A stretch of 64,000 nucleotides of DNA from Pseudomonadota bacterium (GTDB lineage: Bacteria; Pseudomonadota; Gammaproteobacteria; Burkholderiales; Burkholderiaceae_B). The DNA lies in NCBI GenBank assembly GCA_023440825.1, contig JAEXRL010000009.1, positions 1 to 64,000 on the forward strand. The letters are read 5' to 3'. Numbering within the stretch: the first letter of the stretch is position 1; the number at the start of each line of letters is the position of its first letter. Below the pieces are notes generated by a model. It was not told the origin of the DNA, did not search any database, and saw only the letters and a list, made by a program, of their open reading frames with translations. Below are positions 38,195-46,824 of this stretch, piece by piece. Position numbers and translations under genes: made by a program.

Positions 38195-40306
38195 ATGAGT
38201 GCATCTGATTCCGTTGTTGCTTCGCCCGGTGGGGTCGCTGTGCCCAGTTTAGGCCCCTTGTGCTGGGTGCATGTGGCGCTAGATGTCCCCATTATGGGAG
38301 TATTTGACTATAGCCATGTGGAGCCCGTGGCCATAGGGAGCCGAGTCATTGTGGGGTTCGGTCGACGCAAGATGGTAGGCATAGTGGTGGCGACGCCTCA
38401 GGCTCCTACCTACCCGGCTGCCCAGGTTAAGCCGATCGAGGTCGTGCTGGATGATTTACCGCCTTTACCCAAAGAATGGTTGCGCATGGCCGAGTTTGCC
38501 GCCAATTATTACCAGCGAGCTTTGGGTGAGGTGATGTTGCCTGCCTTACCCGGCCCTTTGCGCAAGGTGGCCGCCTATCAGGGCAAACGTTCTGCCGGAG
38601 GGCCAGTGCTACGCTTAGCTAAGCGTAAAGCGCCAGTTGTGCAAGCTATTTCGGCCGATGAGCTGCCCGTATTAAATGAGCAGCAGGCTGCCGCAGTGCA
38701 ACTGATTAGCGAGCTTCAGGGCCATAGCACTGTGCTGCTACATGGTGTGACGGGCAGTGGCAAAACCGAAGTATATATGCGTGCTTTGGTCCAAGCCCTA
38801 GAGGCTGGTCGGCAAGTCTTGTTTATGGTGCCAGAAATTAACCTGACACCGCAGTTTGAGCAGGTGCTGCGAGCGCGCCTGGCGGGTGTGACCAGCGACG
38901 ATGTGCTGGCTGTTTTGCATAGTGGTCTGGCCGACGGAGAACGTCTGCGTAACTGGTTGCGTATCAGTCGTGGTGAAGCGCGTGTCTTGCTGGGAACTCG
39001 CTTGTCTGTCTTCACGCCTATGCCCGATTTAGGGCTTATCATTGTAGATGAAGAGCACGATACCTCTTATAAACAGCAAGACGGCTTACGTTATTCGGCT
39101 CGAGATTTGGCCATTTGGCGGGGCCACGATAAAAAAATTCCTGTCGTACTGGGGTCGGCGACGCCATCACTGGAGTCTTGGAGTCATGCTCAGCAAGGGC
39201 GGTATCGCTTAGTGAGCCTGACCAAGCGCGCGCGCGCGGTGTCATTACCGCGTATACGGCTGGTTGATACCCGATATTTACGGCTTGAAAATGGATTTTC
39301 TCCGCAGTTGCTGGAGGCCTTACAGGCAGCCCTAGACCGCAAAGAGCAGTCTTTGGTTTTTTTGAATCGGCGCGGCTATTCTCCGGTACTGCACTGTTCG
39401 GCCTGTGGGTGGCTGTCACGCTGTCCACGCTGTTCTGTTTATTCCGTCTTACACAGGGCGAATCAACAACGCCATTATTTGCAGTGCCATCACTGTGGTC
39501 ATCAAGCACCCGTGCCGCGCGCTTGCCCGGACTGTGGCAATCAGGACTTACAAGGCATGGGGCGTGGCACGCAACGGATTGAAGAGCATCTGGCCGAGCA
39601 GTTTCCCCAGGCTCGTATTATGCGTATTGATGCAGACAGTACACGTTTAAAAGGGAGCGCACAGCAGCTTTTTGAAAAGGTACACGCCGGCGAAGTTGAT
39701 ATTATGGTGGGCACACAAATGGTGGCCAAGGGGCATGACTTTACGCGTTTAAGCGTGGTGGGCGTACTCAATGCCGATAATATGCTGTTTGCGCACGATT
39801 TTCGGGCTCCTGAGCGTTTATTTGCGCAACTGATGCAGGTGGCGGGTCGGGCAGGCCGCCATACCGAAGGGGCTGATGTCATTATTCAAACAGCTTATCC
39901 CGAGCAGGCTCTATATCAGAACTTAGTGCGGCATGACTACGTGGGCTTTGCCCAAGCCGGCTTGGCCGAGCGTGAGTCTATTGGTTTACCCCCTTTTGCG
40001 TATCAAGCCTTGCTTACCGCCGAGTCCAGTCAATTGAGCCAAGCCTTGCGTTTTCTGGCCGAGGTGCGTCAGTTGGCAGAACAAGTTGAGCCGGCCTGGC
40101 CTGGCGCCGAGCAAGTCTTTCTATACGATCCCGTACCGCTGCGCGTGGTACGAGTGGCGCATGTGGAACGGGCGCAACTATTGCTCGAGAGCACGCATCG
40201 TCCTGCCCTCCAAGCCTTTTTAAGAGCCGTGGAACCCAGTTTGGCTGCCTTGGCTAAAAGCAATAAGGTGCGGCATATGGTAGAAGTGGACCCTTTGGAG
40301 ATCTAA
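38195..40306 (+). CDS. priA: Primosomal replication restart helicase PriA
   Basis: 3'-5' helicase that recognises stalled forks and reloads the replisome. The 703-residue protein has the N-terminal DNA-binding domain, Walker A GVTGSGKTEVY, Walker B IIVDEEHDTSYKQQDGLRY, and a zinc-binding block with paired cysteines (CSACGW, CPRC, CHHCG, CPDCG). The helicase end VAGRAGRHTEGADVIIQT follows. ATG at 38195 is chosen over an in-frame TTG at 38156 because it is closer to the normal start, though no clear ribosome site is visible. rep follows after 4 bases. Confidence 0.95.
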   Translation: MSASDSVVASPGGVAVPSLGPLCWVHVALDVPIMGVFDYSHVEPVAIGSRVIVGFGRRKMVGIVVATPQAPTYPAAQVKPIEVVLDDLPPLPKEWLRMAEFAANYYQRALGEVMLPALPGPLRKVAAYQGKRSAGGPVLRLAKRKAPVVQAISADELPVLNEQQAAAVQLISELQGHSTVLLHGVTGSGKTEVYMRALVQALEAGRQVLFMVPEINLTPQFEQVLRARLAGVTSDDVLAVLHSGLADGERLRNWLRISRGEARVLLGTRLSVFTPMPDLGLIIVDEEHDTSYKQQDGLRYSARDLAIWRGHDKKIPVVLGSATPSLESWSHAQQGRYRLVSLTKRARAVSLPRIRLVDTRYLRLENGFSPQLLEALQAALDRKEQSLVFLNRRGYSPVLHCSACGWLSRCPRCSVYSVLHRANQQRHYLQCHHCGHQAPVPRACPDCGNQDLQGMGRGTQRIEEHLAEQFPQARIMRIDADSTRLKGSAQQLFEKVHAGEVDIMVGTQMVAKGHDFTRLSVVGVLNADNMLFAHDFRAPERLFAQLMQVAGRAGRHTEGADVIIQTAYPEQALYQNLVRHDYVGFAQAGLAERESIGLPPFAYQALLTAESSQLSQALRFLAEVRQLAEQVEPAWPGAEQVFLYDPVPLRVVRVAHVERAQLLLESTHRPALQAFLRAVEPSLAALAKSNKVRHMVEVDPLEI

Positions 40307-40310
40307 GGCC

Positions 40311-42398
40311 ATGACAAGTACAAGTGCGCCTCTGACTCCGGGTTATACTGTGGACCCGTTAATGAATGCCATGCAAAGGCAGGCGGTCTTGTATATGGAC
40401 GGCCCATGTTTGGTACTGGCGGGGGCAGGCAGTGGGAAAACGCGTGTTATTACACAAAAAATAGCCTATTTAATTCGAGAGTGCAGTTATCAGGCGCGGC
40501 ATATCGTGGCGCTGACGTTTACGAATAAGGCAGCTCGTGAAATGAACGAGCGTATCCGATCTTTGGTGGAACCGCGTTTGTTGCGCGGATTGACGGTCTC
40601 CACTTTTCACTCGCTGGGTTTGCGTATTTTGCGTGAAGAGTGCGCCTTAGTGGGCTTGAAGCCGAACTTTTCCCTTTTAGATGCTAATGATGCGCTGGCC
40701 ATCATTCAAGAGCTTCTTGCCACAACTGACAAGGCACGCTTACGCGCTGTGCAGCAGGAAATATCCCTCTGGAAAAATGCACTCATTGAGCCAGAGCAAG
40801 CAGAGAAACAGGCCAATACACCTAGCCAAATCGAGGCGGCTCAAATTTACCGTAGTTATGCCGCTACGCTTGTCGCGTATCAGTCGGTGGATTTTGACGA
40901 TTTAATTCGCTTGCCTGCCTTATTGCTGGAGCAATACGCCCAAACCCGAGAGCGGTGGCAACGGCGTATTTTGTATTTGCTGGTTGATGAATACCAGGAC
41001 ACGAACCAGTGTCAGTACCGCTTGCTGCAGCACTTAGTGGGTGAGCGGGCCATGTTCACAGCGGTGGGAGATGATGATCAAGCCATTTATGCCTGGCGCG
41101 GTGCTACGGTGGAAAACCTGGCTCGCTTAACGCAGGATTATCCCAACCTTGCCTTAATCAAGCTGGAGCAAAACTATCGCTCAGTACAACGTATTTTGCA
41201 TGCTGCAAATAATGTGATTGCTCATAACCCAGTGGTGTTTGGCAAACGTTTGTGGTCAGACCTAGGGGCGGGCGAAGCGATTCAGGTGCTGCCCATGGAC
41301 GATGAGCAGTCCGAGGCGGAGGGTGTGGCGATACACTTATCGGCCGAGCGTTTTGAGCGTCAGGCACAGTGGCGTGATTTTGCTGTGCTCTATCGAGGTA
41401 ATCATCAGGCGAAAGTATTAGAGCAGGCGCTGCGTAACTTACGTATTCCCTACACGATTTCCGGCGGCCAGAGTTTTTTCGATAAGGCCGAGGTGCGCGA
41501 TATCCTGGCGTATTTGCGACTGATCGTCAATGAGGCAGATGACCCCGCTTTTATTCGTGCGGTGACCACGCCCCGGCGCGGGGTGGGGCAAACGACCTTG
41601 ACTGTTTTAGGGCAGTTTGCAGCAGAGCGGCAGTTATCCTTGTTTGCCGCAACACAGTCTATGGCGCTTGCTGATTTGCTGGCTGAGCGACAGCTTGATG
41701 CCTTGCAGGTGTTTGTGCACTTTATACAGCGCATGCAGCACCGTGCGGATGAGGTTGATACGGATAATCCTGAGTACGATTCGGCAGCCAGTGAGCTGCT
41801 CGACGAGCTGCTGCGGGCGATTGATTATGAACGTTATTTGTATGAAATGTTCGATGAGCGTCCCGCCCAATTGCGTTGGGAGCACGTGCTTGAACTGGTC
41901 AATTGGCTTAAGCGCAAGGCCGATGAGGAAGGCTTAAGCTTAAGTGATTTAGTACAGCGTGTGGCCTTAATCACGATGCTTGAGCGTAACGAAGAAGAAG
42001 AGCCGGACGCGGTCAAGCTGTCTACTTTGCATGCTTCTAAAGGTCTGGAATATCCGCATGTTTTTCTGGTAGGTGTGGAGGAAGGCTTATTGCCTCATAT
42101 AGGCAGGGACGACGAAGATATAGATCCGGAGCGTGAGCAGGAAGTACGATTACAGCGTATTCAGGAAGAGCGGCGCTTGATGTATGTGGGTATTACGCGG
42201 GCGCAGCGCAGTTTACGTCTGACCTGGTGTAAGAAACGGCGTCGTGCACGTGAAAACCTGGTGCGTGAGCGGTCGCGTTTTATCGATGAGATGGGGCTGG
42301 ATGATCGTCATACTCAGGCTTTACCAGAAGACCCTGGCTTAAGTCCTAAACAGCGCTTGGATATGCTGAAAAATCTACTTAAAAAGTCGACGGAATAA
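40311..42398 (+). CDS. rep: ATP-dependent DNA helicase Rep
   Basis: UvrD/Rep superfamily 1 helicase, 695 residues, which clears proteins ahead of the replication fork and works in PriC-type restart. It shows Q-motif MNAMQRQAVLYMDGPCLVLAG, Walker A AGAGSGKTRVI, FTNKAAREMNERI, Walker B LVDEYQDTNQCQYRLL, and late motifs LEQNYRS, STLHASKGLEYPHVFLVG and YVGITRAQ. GPCLVLAG and YQARHI match Rep better than UvrD. It starts 4 bases after priA, with its ribosome site inside priA. A bidirectional terminator follows. Confidence 0.94.
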   Translation: MTSTSAPLTPGYTVDPLMNAMQRQAVLYMDGPCLVLAGAGSGKTRVITQKIAYLIRECSYQARHIVALTFTNKAAREMNERIRSLVEPRLLRGLTVSTFHSLGLRILREECALVGLKPNFSLLDANDALAIIQELLATTDKARLRAVQQEISLWKNALIEPEQAEKQANTPSQIEAAQIYRSYAATLVAYQSVDFDDLIRLPALLLEQYAQTRERWQRRILYLLVDEYQDTNQCQYRLLQHLVGERAMFTAVGDDDQAIYAWRGATVENLARLTQDYPNLALIKLEQNYRSVQRILHAANNVIAHNPVVFGKRLWSDLGAGEAIQVLPMDDEQSEAEGVAIHLSAERFERQAQWRDFAVLYRGNHQAKVLEQALRNLRIPYTISGGQSFFDKAEVRDILAYLRLIVNEADDPAFIRAVTTPRRGVGQTTLTVLGQFAAERQLSLFAATQSMALADLLAERQLDALQVFVHFIQRMQHRADEVDTDNPEYDSAASELLDELLRAIDYERYLYEMFDERPAQLRWEHVLELVNWLKRKADEEGLSLSDLVQRVALITMLERNEEEEPDAVKLSTLHASKGLEYPHVFLVGVEEGLLPHIGRDDEDIDPEREQEVRLQRIQEERRLMYVGITRAQRSLRLTWCKKRRRARENLVRERSRFIDEMGLDDRHTQALPEDPGLSPKQRLDMLKNLLKKSTE

Positions 42399-42413
42399 TT
42401 TTTGTGTATACAT

Positions 42414-42448
42414 AAAAAAAACCTGCGTTATTCATGCAGGTTTTTTTT
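42414..42448. terminator. Bidirectional intrinsic terminator
   Basis: CCTGC and GCAGG form a short GC stem flanked by a run of A on the left and a run of eight T on the right, so it can stop rep transcripts and, read on the other strand, those of the convergent 78-residue gene. Confidence 0.85.
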
Positions 42449-42507
42449 CAGATCCGGCCTTGGCTGGATTTTTATACAACTGGAGCGACTATGCGCTAAC
42501 AGGCTGA

Positions 42508-42744
42508 TTACCAGTAGCCGTTGTGACGCATGCTGTGCGCACGTAGACGGTTTAGGCGCTGGGCCATATTTACTAGAGAATTAGCTGTAGCACGGGCAGC
42601 ACGATGAAACACGGTTTTGCCCTTGTCCTGGTCTTCAGAGATGACCGACACGGGTTCCCAGTTTTCTTGGGCCTGCTGCGTTACATCCTGCTCAAGTACG
42701 TCACTCCAGCGTATGTATTGCGTATAAGTGGTCATGGTCGACAT
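42508..42744 (-). CDS. Small protein of unknown function (78 residues)
   Basis: I do not recognise this protein. It is 78 residues, soluble, with an acidic middle (SEDQDKGKTVF) and a basic C-terminal helix rich in Arg, Asn and Ala (HRAARATANSLVNMAQRLNRLRAHSMRHNGYW). The ATG at 42744 has AAGGG 8 bases upstream; the Met at residue 4 is an alternative. The gene stands alone between terminators. It is preceded by a near-consensus sigma70 promoter carrying two palindromes, which argues that it is a real, tightly controlled gene. The basic helix might bind nucleic acid; this is only a guess. Confidence 0.75.
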   Translation of the reverse strand: MSTMTTYTQYIRWSDVLEQDVTQQAQENWEPVSVISEDQDKGKTVFHRAARATANSLVNMAQRLNRLRAHSMRHNGYW

Positions 42745-42786
42745 GAAATTTGCCCTTATTAGGTAAATAACTGACTAGGAATCTTT

Positions 42787-42815
42787 ATTATAGGGTTTAC
42801 CCTAGGATAAGGCAA
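42787..42815 (-). promoter_or_regulatory. Sigma70 promoter of the 78-residue gene
   Basis: On the minus strand TTGCCT (42815-42810) and TATAAT (42792-42787) are separated by exactly 17 bases. The predicted transcript starts near 42780, giving a leader of about 37 bases. Confidence 0.75.
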
Positions 42816-42827
42816 GGGTAAACCCTA
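42791..42827. promoter_or_regulatory. Twin palindromic operator overlapping the promoter
   Basis: TAGGGTTTACCC (42791-42802) and GGGTAAACCCTA (42816-42827) are exact inverted repeats. Each arm is also itself a palindrome of the form AGGGTWWACCCT. One lies in the spacer and touches the -10, the other lies just upstream of the -35, a typical placement for repressor dimers. The binding protein is not known. Confidence 0.7.
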
Positions 42828-42837
42828 GTATTTTTTA

Positions 42838-43112
42838 TGATGGGGCGTTTTGTTGTTTAAGACCACTGGTTTAGCGGCACAAACAAGGCGGTTTGCGCAG
42901 CAAGATCTACGCATCAGAGTCAGGTCGTTCGTGTGTAGAACGTTTTGCACGCTTTAGCTTGAAAATTACCGTTGCCGGAGTATGCTTTGTGGATTGCTGT
43001 CTAGCACGCTTGGCACAGAGTGTGTTTATTTGGGCGATTGCTATTTGCACAAATTGTCAGGACAGTCATACTCTTATATAACACTGCTTTCTTTACTTCT
43101 ATTGTTACTGGC
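42838..43112. other. Noncoding stretch before the CoA-transferase gene
   Basis: Nothing convincing is seen here. A short frame at 42893-43081 has no ribosome site and odd composition (many Cys and Arg), so it is not called. The promoter of the CoA-transferase gene must lie here. Confidence 0.4.
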
Positions 43113-44336
43113 ATGACTGAACGTACCGCTCCTTTAACTGGTATCCGTGTCTTGGACCTGACACGAGTATTAGCTGGCCCTTGGTGTACTCAGAACTTAG
43201 CGGATCTGGGTGCCGAGGTAATCAAAATTGAACGCCCCGGTAGTGGCGATGACACGCGTGGCTGGGGGCCTCCCTATGTACGAGATGCTCACGGGCAAGA
43301 TACCTCAGAGGCGGCGTATTACAGTTCGGCGAATCGCAATAAAGAATCGGTGACGGTGGATTTGGCCAGCGAAGCGGGTGCAGCAGTGATCCGGCAACTG
43401 GCTTTAAAAAGCGATATTCTGGTTGAAAACTTTAAGGTAGGCGGCCTGAAAAAATATGGGCTGGATTACGAAAGCCTGCGTGAAATCAACCCCGCTTTGA
43501 TTTATTGTTCAATTACCGGATTTGGTCATACCGGACCGTATTCGCACCGTCCCGGTTATGATTTTATGATTCAGGGCATGGGCGGTTTAATGTCTGTGAC
43601 GGGCGAGAAAGATAGCCTGCCCGGTGGTGGCCCCCAAAAGGCGGGTGTGGCCGTGGCAGATCTGATGACAGGCATGTATGCCACAGTAGGTATTCTGGCT
43701 GCCTTGAACGAGCGTCACCGTAGCGGTCTGGGGCAGCATATTGATATGGCATTGCTGGACTGTCAGGTGGCCATGATGGCCAATCAAAACTTGAATTACA
43801 TGGCATCGGGGCAGTCGCCCGAGCGCGCAGGTAATGCGCACCAGAACTTGGTGCCTTATCAGGTGTTCGCCGCCTCCGAGGGACACTTGATCGTGGCGGT
43901 CGGCAACGACAGTCAGTTCAAGCAATATTGCCAAGTGTTAGGTTGTCCGGAGCTGGCGGCCGATAGCCGTTTTGCGACCAATTCTGGACGTGTGATTCAT
44001 CGTGAAACCTTGATCCCTATTCTCGAGCAATACATGAAAACGCGTGCTCGTGATACGTGGTTGCAAGAGCTAGAGCAGGCAGGTATTCCGGCCGGGCCCA
44101 TTAACACACTGGAACAAGTCTTTGACAATCCTCAGGTGCAGTCGCGTCAGTTGGCCTTAAAGCTGGAGCACCCTTTGGCCGGGCACGCTCCCTCGGTAGC
44201 CAGTCCTATTCGCTTGTCGGCCACTCCGGTTCAGTATCGTAAAGCAGCACCTTTACTGGGGCAGCATACGTACGAGGTGCTGGAGCGTGTCTTGGGCATG
44301 GATAGGGCAGCGGTTGACGCCCTTAATCAAGCTTGA
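43113..44336 (+). CDS. Class III CoA-transferase (CaiB/BaiF family)
   Basis: Transfers CoA between carboxylic acids through an aspartyl-CoA intermediate; 407 residues. Family motifs are GIRVLDLTRVLAGPWCTQNLADLGAEVIKIE at the start, YCSITGFGHTGPYSHRPGYD, and the catalytic Asp183 in KAGVAVADLMTGMYA. The ATG at 43113 gives the family N-terminus. It lies 38 bases before a 3-hydroxyacyl-CoA dehydrogenase gene, so the two probably serve one acid degradation route, for example of dicarboxylic acids. The acid substrate is not determined. Confidence 0.92.
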   Translation: MTERTAPLTGIRVLDLTRVLAGPWCTQNLADLGAEVIKIERPGSGDDTRGWGPPYVRDAHGQDTSEAAYYSSANRNKESVTVDLASEAGAAVIRQLALKSDILVENFKVGGLKKYGLDYESLREINPALIYCSITGFGHTGPYSHRPGYDFMIQGMGGLMSVTGEKDSLPGGGPQKAGVAVADLMTGMYATVGILAALNERHRSGLGQHIDMALLDCQVAMMANQNLNYMASGQSPERAGNAHQNLVPYQVFAASEGHLIVAVGNDSQFKQYCQVLGCPELAADSRFATNSGRVIHRETLIPILEQYMKTRARDTWLQELEQAGIPAGPINTLEQVFDNPQVQSRQLALKLEHPLAGHAPSVASPIRLSATPVQYRKAAPLLGQHTYEVLERVLGMDRAAVDALNQA

Positions 44337-44374
44337 GCCTTTCACGTACACAATTTTTAGTTCTTGAGTAGTAT

Positions 44375-45910
44375 ATGAAGCAGATAAGACAGATCGCGGT
44401 AGTGGGTGCAGGCGCGATGGGGCAGGGTATAGCCCAGATTGCGGCACAGGCAGGCAAGCATGTGTATCTTTATGACATGAATGCTGAGGCTGCGCAGGCG
44501 GCCGTGAGCAAGCTGGCTGCTGTATGGCAGCGCTTACATGATAAAGGGCGCCTGACTGCCGAGCAGGTACAAGCCGCTTTGCAATGTGTGCACGTAGCGC
44601 ATTCATTGGAGCAGTTAAAAGCGGTCGACCTGGTGGTGGAAGCCATTGTTGAGCGTCTGGACATCAAGCAGCAATTATTTGTCGATTTGGAGCAATTGCT
44701 TAGTCAAGATTGCATACTGGCTTCAAATACGTCTTCCTTGTCTATTACCGCTATTGCCCAAGCGTGTCAGCGGCCAGAGCGTGTCGTTGGCTTGCACTTT
44801 TTTAATCCCGTGCCATTAATGAAAGTGGTGGAGGTTATTGATGGCTTGCGTACCGCCCCTAGCGTTGGTGATGCGCTAATGGCCTTGGCGCGTGAGATGG
44901 GGCATACCCCTGTACGCGCCAAAGACATGCCTGGTTTTGTGGTGAACCATGCCGGGCGCGGCATGAATATTGAAGGCTTAAAGGTGGCTCAGGAGTGTGT
45001 GGCACCTTTTTATCAAGTCGATGCCATCATGCGCGAACAGGCGGGCTTTCGTATGGGGCCCTTTGAACTGATGGACTTGACCGGGCTGGATGTCTCACAT
45101 CCGGTCATGGTGTCTGTGTACGAGCAGTTTTTTGATGAGCCGCGTTTTCGTCCATCCCCCTTAACCGCAGTGCGACAGGCGGGGCAAGTGTTAGGGCGAA
45201 AAACTGGAACGGGCTTTTACGTATATGAACAGGGTCAGCAGCAGGTACCCGCCGAGCCTGCCGTGCCGACAGTGGCTAAGGCCGCACCCGTTTGGCTAGC
45301 ACCCTATCATGCTGTGGGCTACGAACGTGCAGCCGCGTGGCTGGCAACAGCAGGCGTTACGATTGAAACGGGTGAACGTCCTTCTGAGCAAGCCTTAATC
45401 TTGCTGACGCCGTTTGGGCACGATGTAGCCAGTTTGGTGGCCGAGCATCAACTGGACCCTGTACGTACTGTGGCACTGGACACATTTTTTGGTTTGGAAC
45501 CAGGTAAGCGTCGAGTCTTGATGTGCTCTATCGCTACGGGCGAGCAATGGCGCGATCAAGCGTGGGCATTACTGGCCAGTGACGGTTCTCCGGTCAGTGT
45601 GATTGAGGACTCTGCCGGTTTTGTGGCGCAACGTATGGTAGCGAGCATTATCAATGTGGCCTCAGACATTGCGCAGCAGCAGATTGCCAGCCCCGAGGAT
45701 ATCGATGAAGCCGTACGTCTGGGGCTGGGTTACCCACTGAATGGACCTTTATCTATGGGTGATCATTGGGGGCCAGCATTGGTGCTGGAAGTACTGCGTA
45801 ATGCATATGCTGTGACGGGTGATATGCGTTATCGCGCTAGCCCCTGGTTGCAGCGACGTGCCCAATTAGGCGTGTCTTTACGTAGCCCAGCCGTTTGTCG
45901 GGCTCAATAA
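44375..45910 (+). CDS. 3-hydroxyacyl-CoA dehydrogenase, two-domain (PaaH/PaaC type)
   Basis: NAD-dependent oxidation of 3-hydroxyacyl-CoA, 511 residues. The NAD motif is VVGAGAMGQGIAQIAAQAG. The catalytic His stands in GLHFFNPVPLMKVVEVI. DMPGFVVNHAGRGMNIEGL starts the first C-terminal domain, and a second copy begins SAGFVAQRMVASIINVASD near residue 410. This double C-terminal domain marks the 3-hydroxyadipyl-CoA dehydrogenases of phenylacetate degradation (PaaH/PaaC), but no other paa gene is here, so the substrate may be another acyl chain. Confidence 0.9.
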   Translation: MKQIRQIAVVGAGAMGQGIAQIAAQAGKHVYLYDMNAEAAQAAVSKLAAVWQRLHDKGRLTAEQVQAALQCVHVAHSLEQLKAVDLVVEAIVERLDIKQQLFVDLEQLLSQDCILASNTSSLSITAIAQACQRPERVVGLHFFNPVPLMKVVEVIDGLRTAPSVGDALMALAREMGHTPVRAKDMPGFVVNHAGRGMNIEGLKVAQECVAPFYQVDAIMREQAGFRMGPFELMDLTGLDVSHPVMVSVYEQFFDEPRFRPSPLTAVRQAGQVLGRKTGTGFYVYEQGQQQVPAEPAVPTVAKAAPVWLAPYHAVGYERAAAWLATAGVTIETGERPSEQALILLTPFGHDVASLVAEHQLDPVRTVALDTFFGLEPGKRRVLMCSIATGEQWRDQAWALLASDGSPVSVIEDSAGFVAQRMVASIINVASDIAQQQIASPEDIDEAVRLGLGYPLNGPLSMGDHWGPALVLEVLRNAYAVTGDMRYRASPWLQRRAQLGVSLRSPAVCRAQ

Positions 45911-45935
45911 ATTAGCCCAGTAGTCCTTGTTTCGC

Positions 45936-45970
45936 AGGCGGCTTCGAGTGGGGGCCGCTTGTTTTGTTTT
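45936..45970 (+). terminator. Intrinsic terminator after the dehydrogenase gene
   Basis: AGGCGGC (45936-45942) pairs with GCCGCTT (45954-45960), with one wobble, followed by TTGTTTTGTTTT. Confidence 0.65.
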
Positions 45971-46054
45971 ACTTCCTGCTGTTGGGCTGGCTGTTGCTTA
46001 GCCCTAGGTGGGCGATATCAATAATAAGCCACACAAGTGTGGGTGGAGTGGCGG

Positions 46055-46804
46055 GTGTCCGTATTTGTTTTTTTTGCTCTATCGGTATTAGTTGTTTTTA
46101 CCTCTTTCCTATCCGGCGTGTTTGGCATGGCGGGTGGCATGGTGTTAATGGGTAGCTTGGTATTTTTGTTACCGGTTGGTCACGCCATGATATTGCATGG
46201 TTTTATTCAGGCCTTTGCCAATGGCTGGCGTGCTTTGATGTGGCGCGAGCACGTAGATTGGCGCATTGTTATACGCTTTGTGCTGGGGCTGATTGTGGTG
46301 ACGGTACTGATGAGCTTGGTGCGATTTGCGCCAGACCAGCGCTTAGTGTTAATTAGCTTAGGCATTGTGCCGTTTATCGCTTTATCCGTACCGCGTCGCT
46401 GGGTGCCACAAGCGAGTCGACGAGGCGGCGCTGAGCTGTGCGGTGCTTTGTGCACGTTTTTCCAGCTGTTATCCGGAGTGTCTGGCCCCACTCTGGATGT
46501 GTTTTTTGTACGTGAAAATTATGCGCGGCATCAGGTAATAGCGACCAAAGCAGCGTGTCAGCTATTTGGGCATTTGGGCAAGCTGGTGTACTTTGGTTTA
46601 CTAGTCGTTTCGCCAGGTGATTTTCCTTTGCCGTATTGGGCTTTGCTTCTTTTTGCCGGCATGGCCATATGGGGCACCACCCTAAGTAAAGTGGTGTTGA
46701 ATCGGTTAAGTGACCAGTCTTTCCGGCGTTACACGCAATATATTGTGGCGGCCATTGGTGCGGTCTATCTGGTGCGGGGTATTGCGGCGTATTGGGGCAC
46801 CTAA
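46055..46804 (+). CDS. TauE/SafE family membrane permease
   Basis: Inner membrane protein of about 249 residues with seven to eight hydrophobic segments (SVFVFFALSVLVVFTSFLSG, GMAGGMVLMGSLVFLLP, VRFVLGLIVVTVLMSL-like and others). The GMAGGM loop early and SGVSGPTLDVFFV midway fit the TauE/SafE family of putative sulfite or organosulfonate exporters. GTG at 46055 has GGAG 6 bases upstream; an earlier GTG at 46037 is possible. It converges on a SulP-type anion transporter. Substrate is a guess from family. Confidence 0.83.
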   Translation: MSVFVFFALSVLVVFTSFLSGVFGMAGGMVLMGSLVFLLPVGHAMILHGFIQAFANGWRALMWREHVDWRIVIRFVLGLIVVTVLMSLVRFAPDQRLVLISLGIVPFIALSVPRRWVPQASRRGGAELCGALCTFFQLLSGVSGPTLDVFFVRENYARHQVIATKAACQLFGHLGKLVYFGLLVVSPGDFPLPYWALLLFAGMAIWGTTLSKVVLNRLSDQSFRRYTQYIVAAIGAVYLVRGIAAYWGT

Positions 46805-46824
46805 GGGCAGGGCCTGAGCGGGGC

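Noticed and set aside
42893..43081. 62-codon open frame before the CoA-transferase gene
   Set aside because: No ribosome site, Cys- and Arg-rich composition, no resemblance to a known family.
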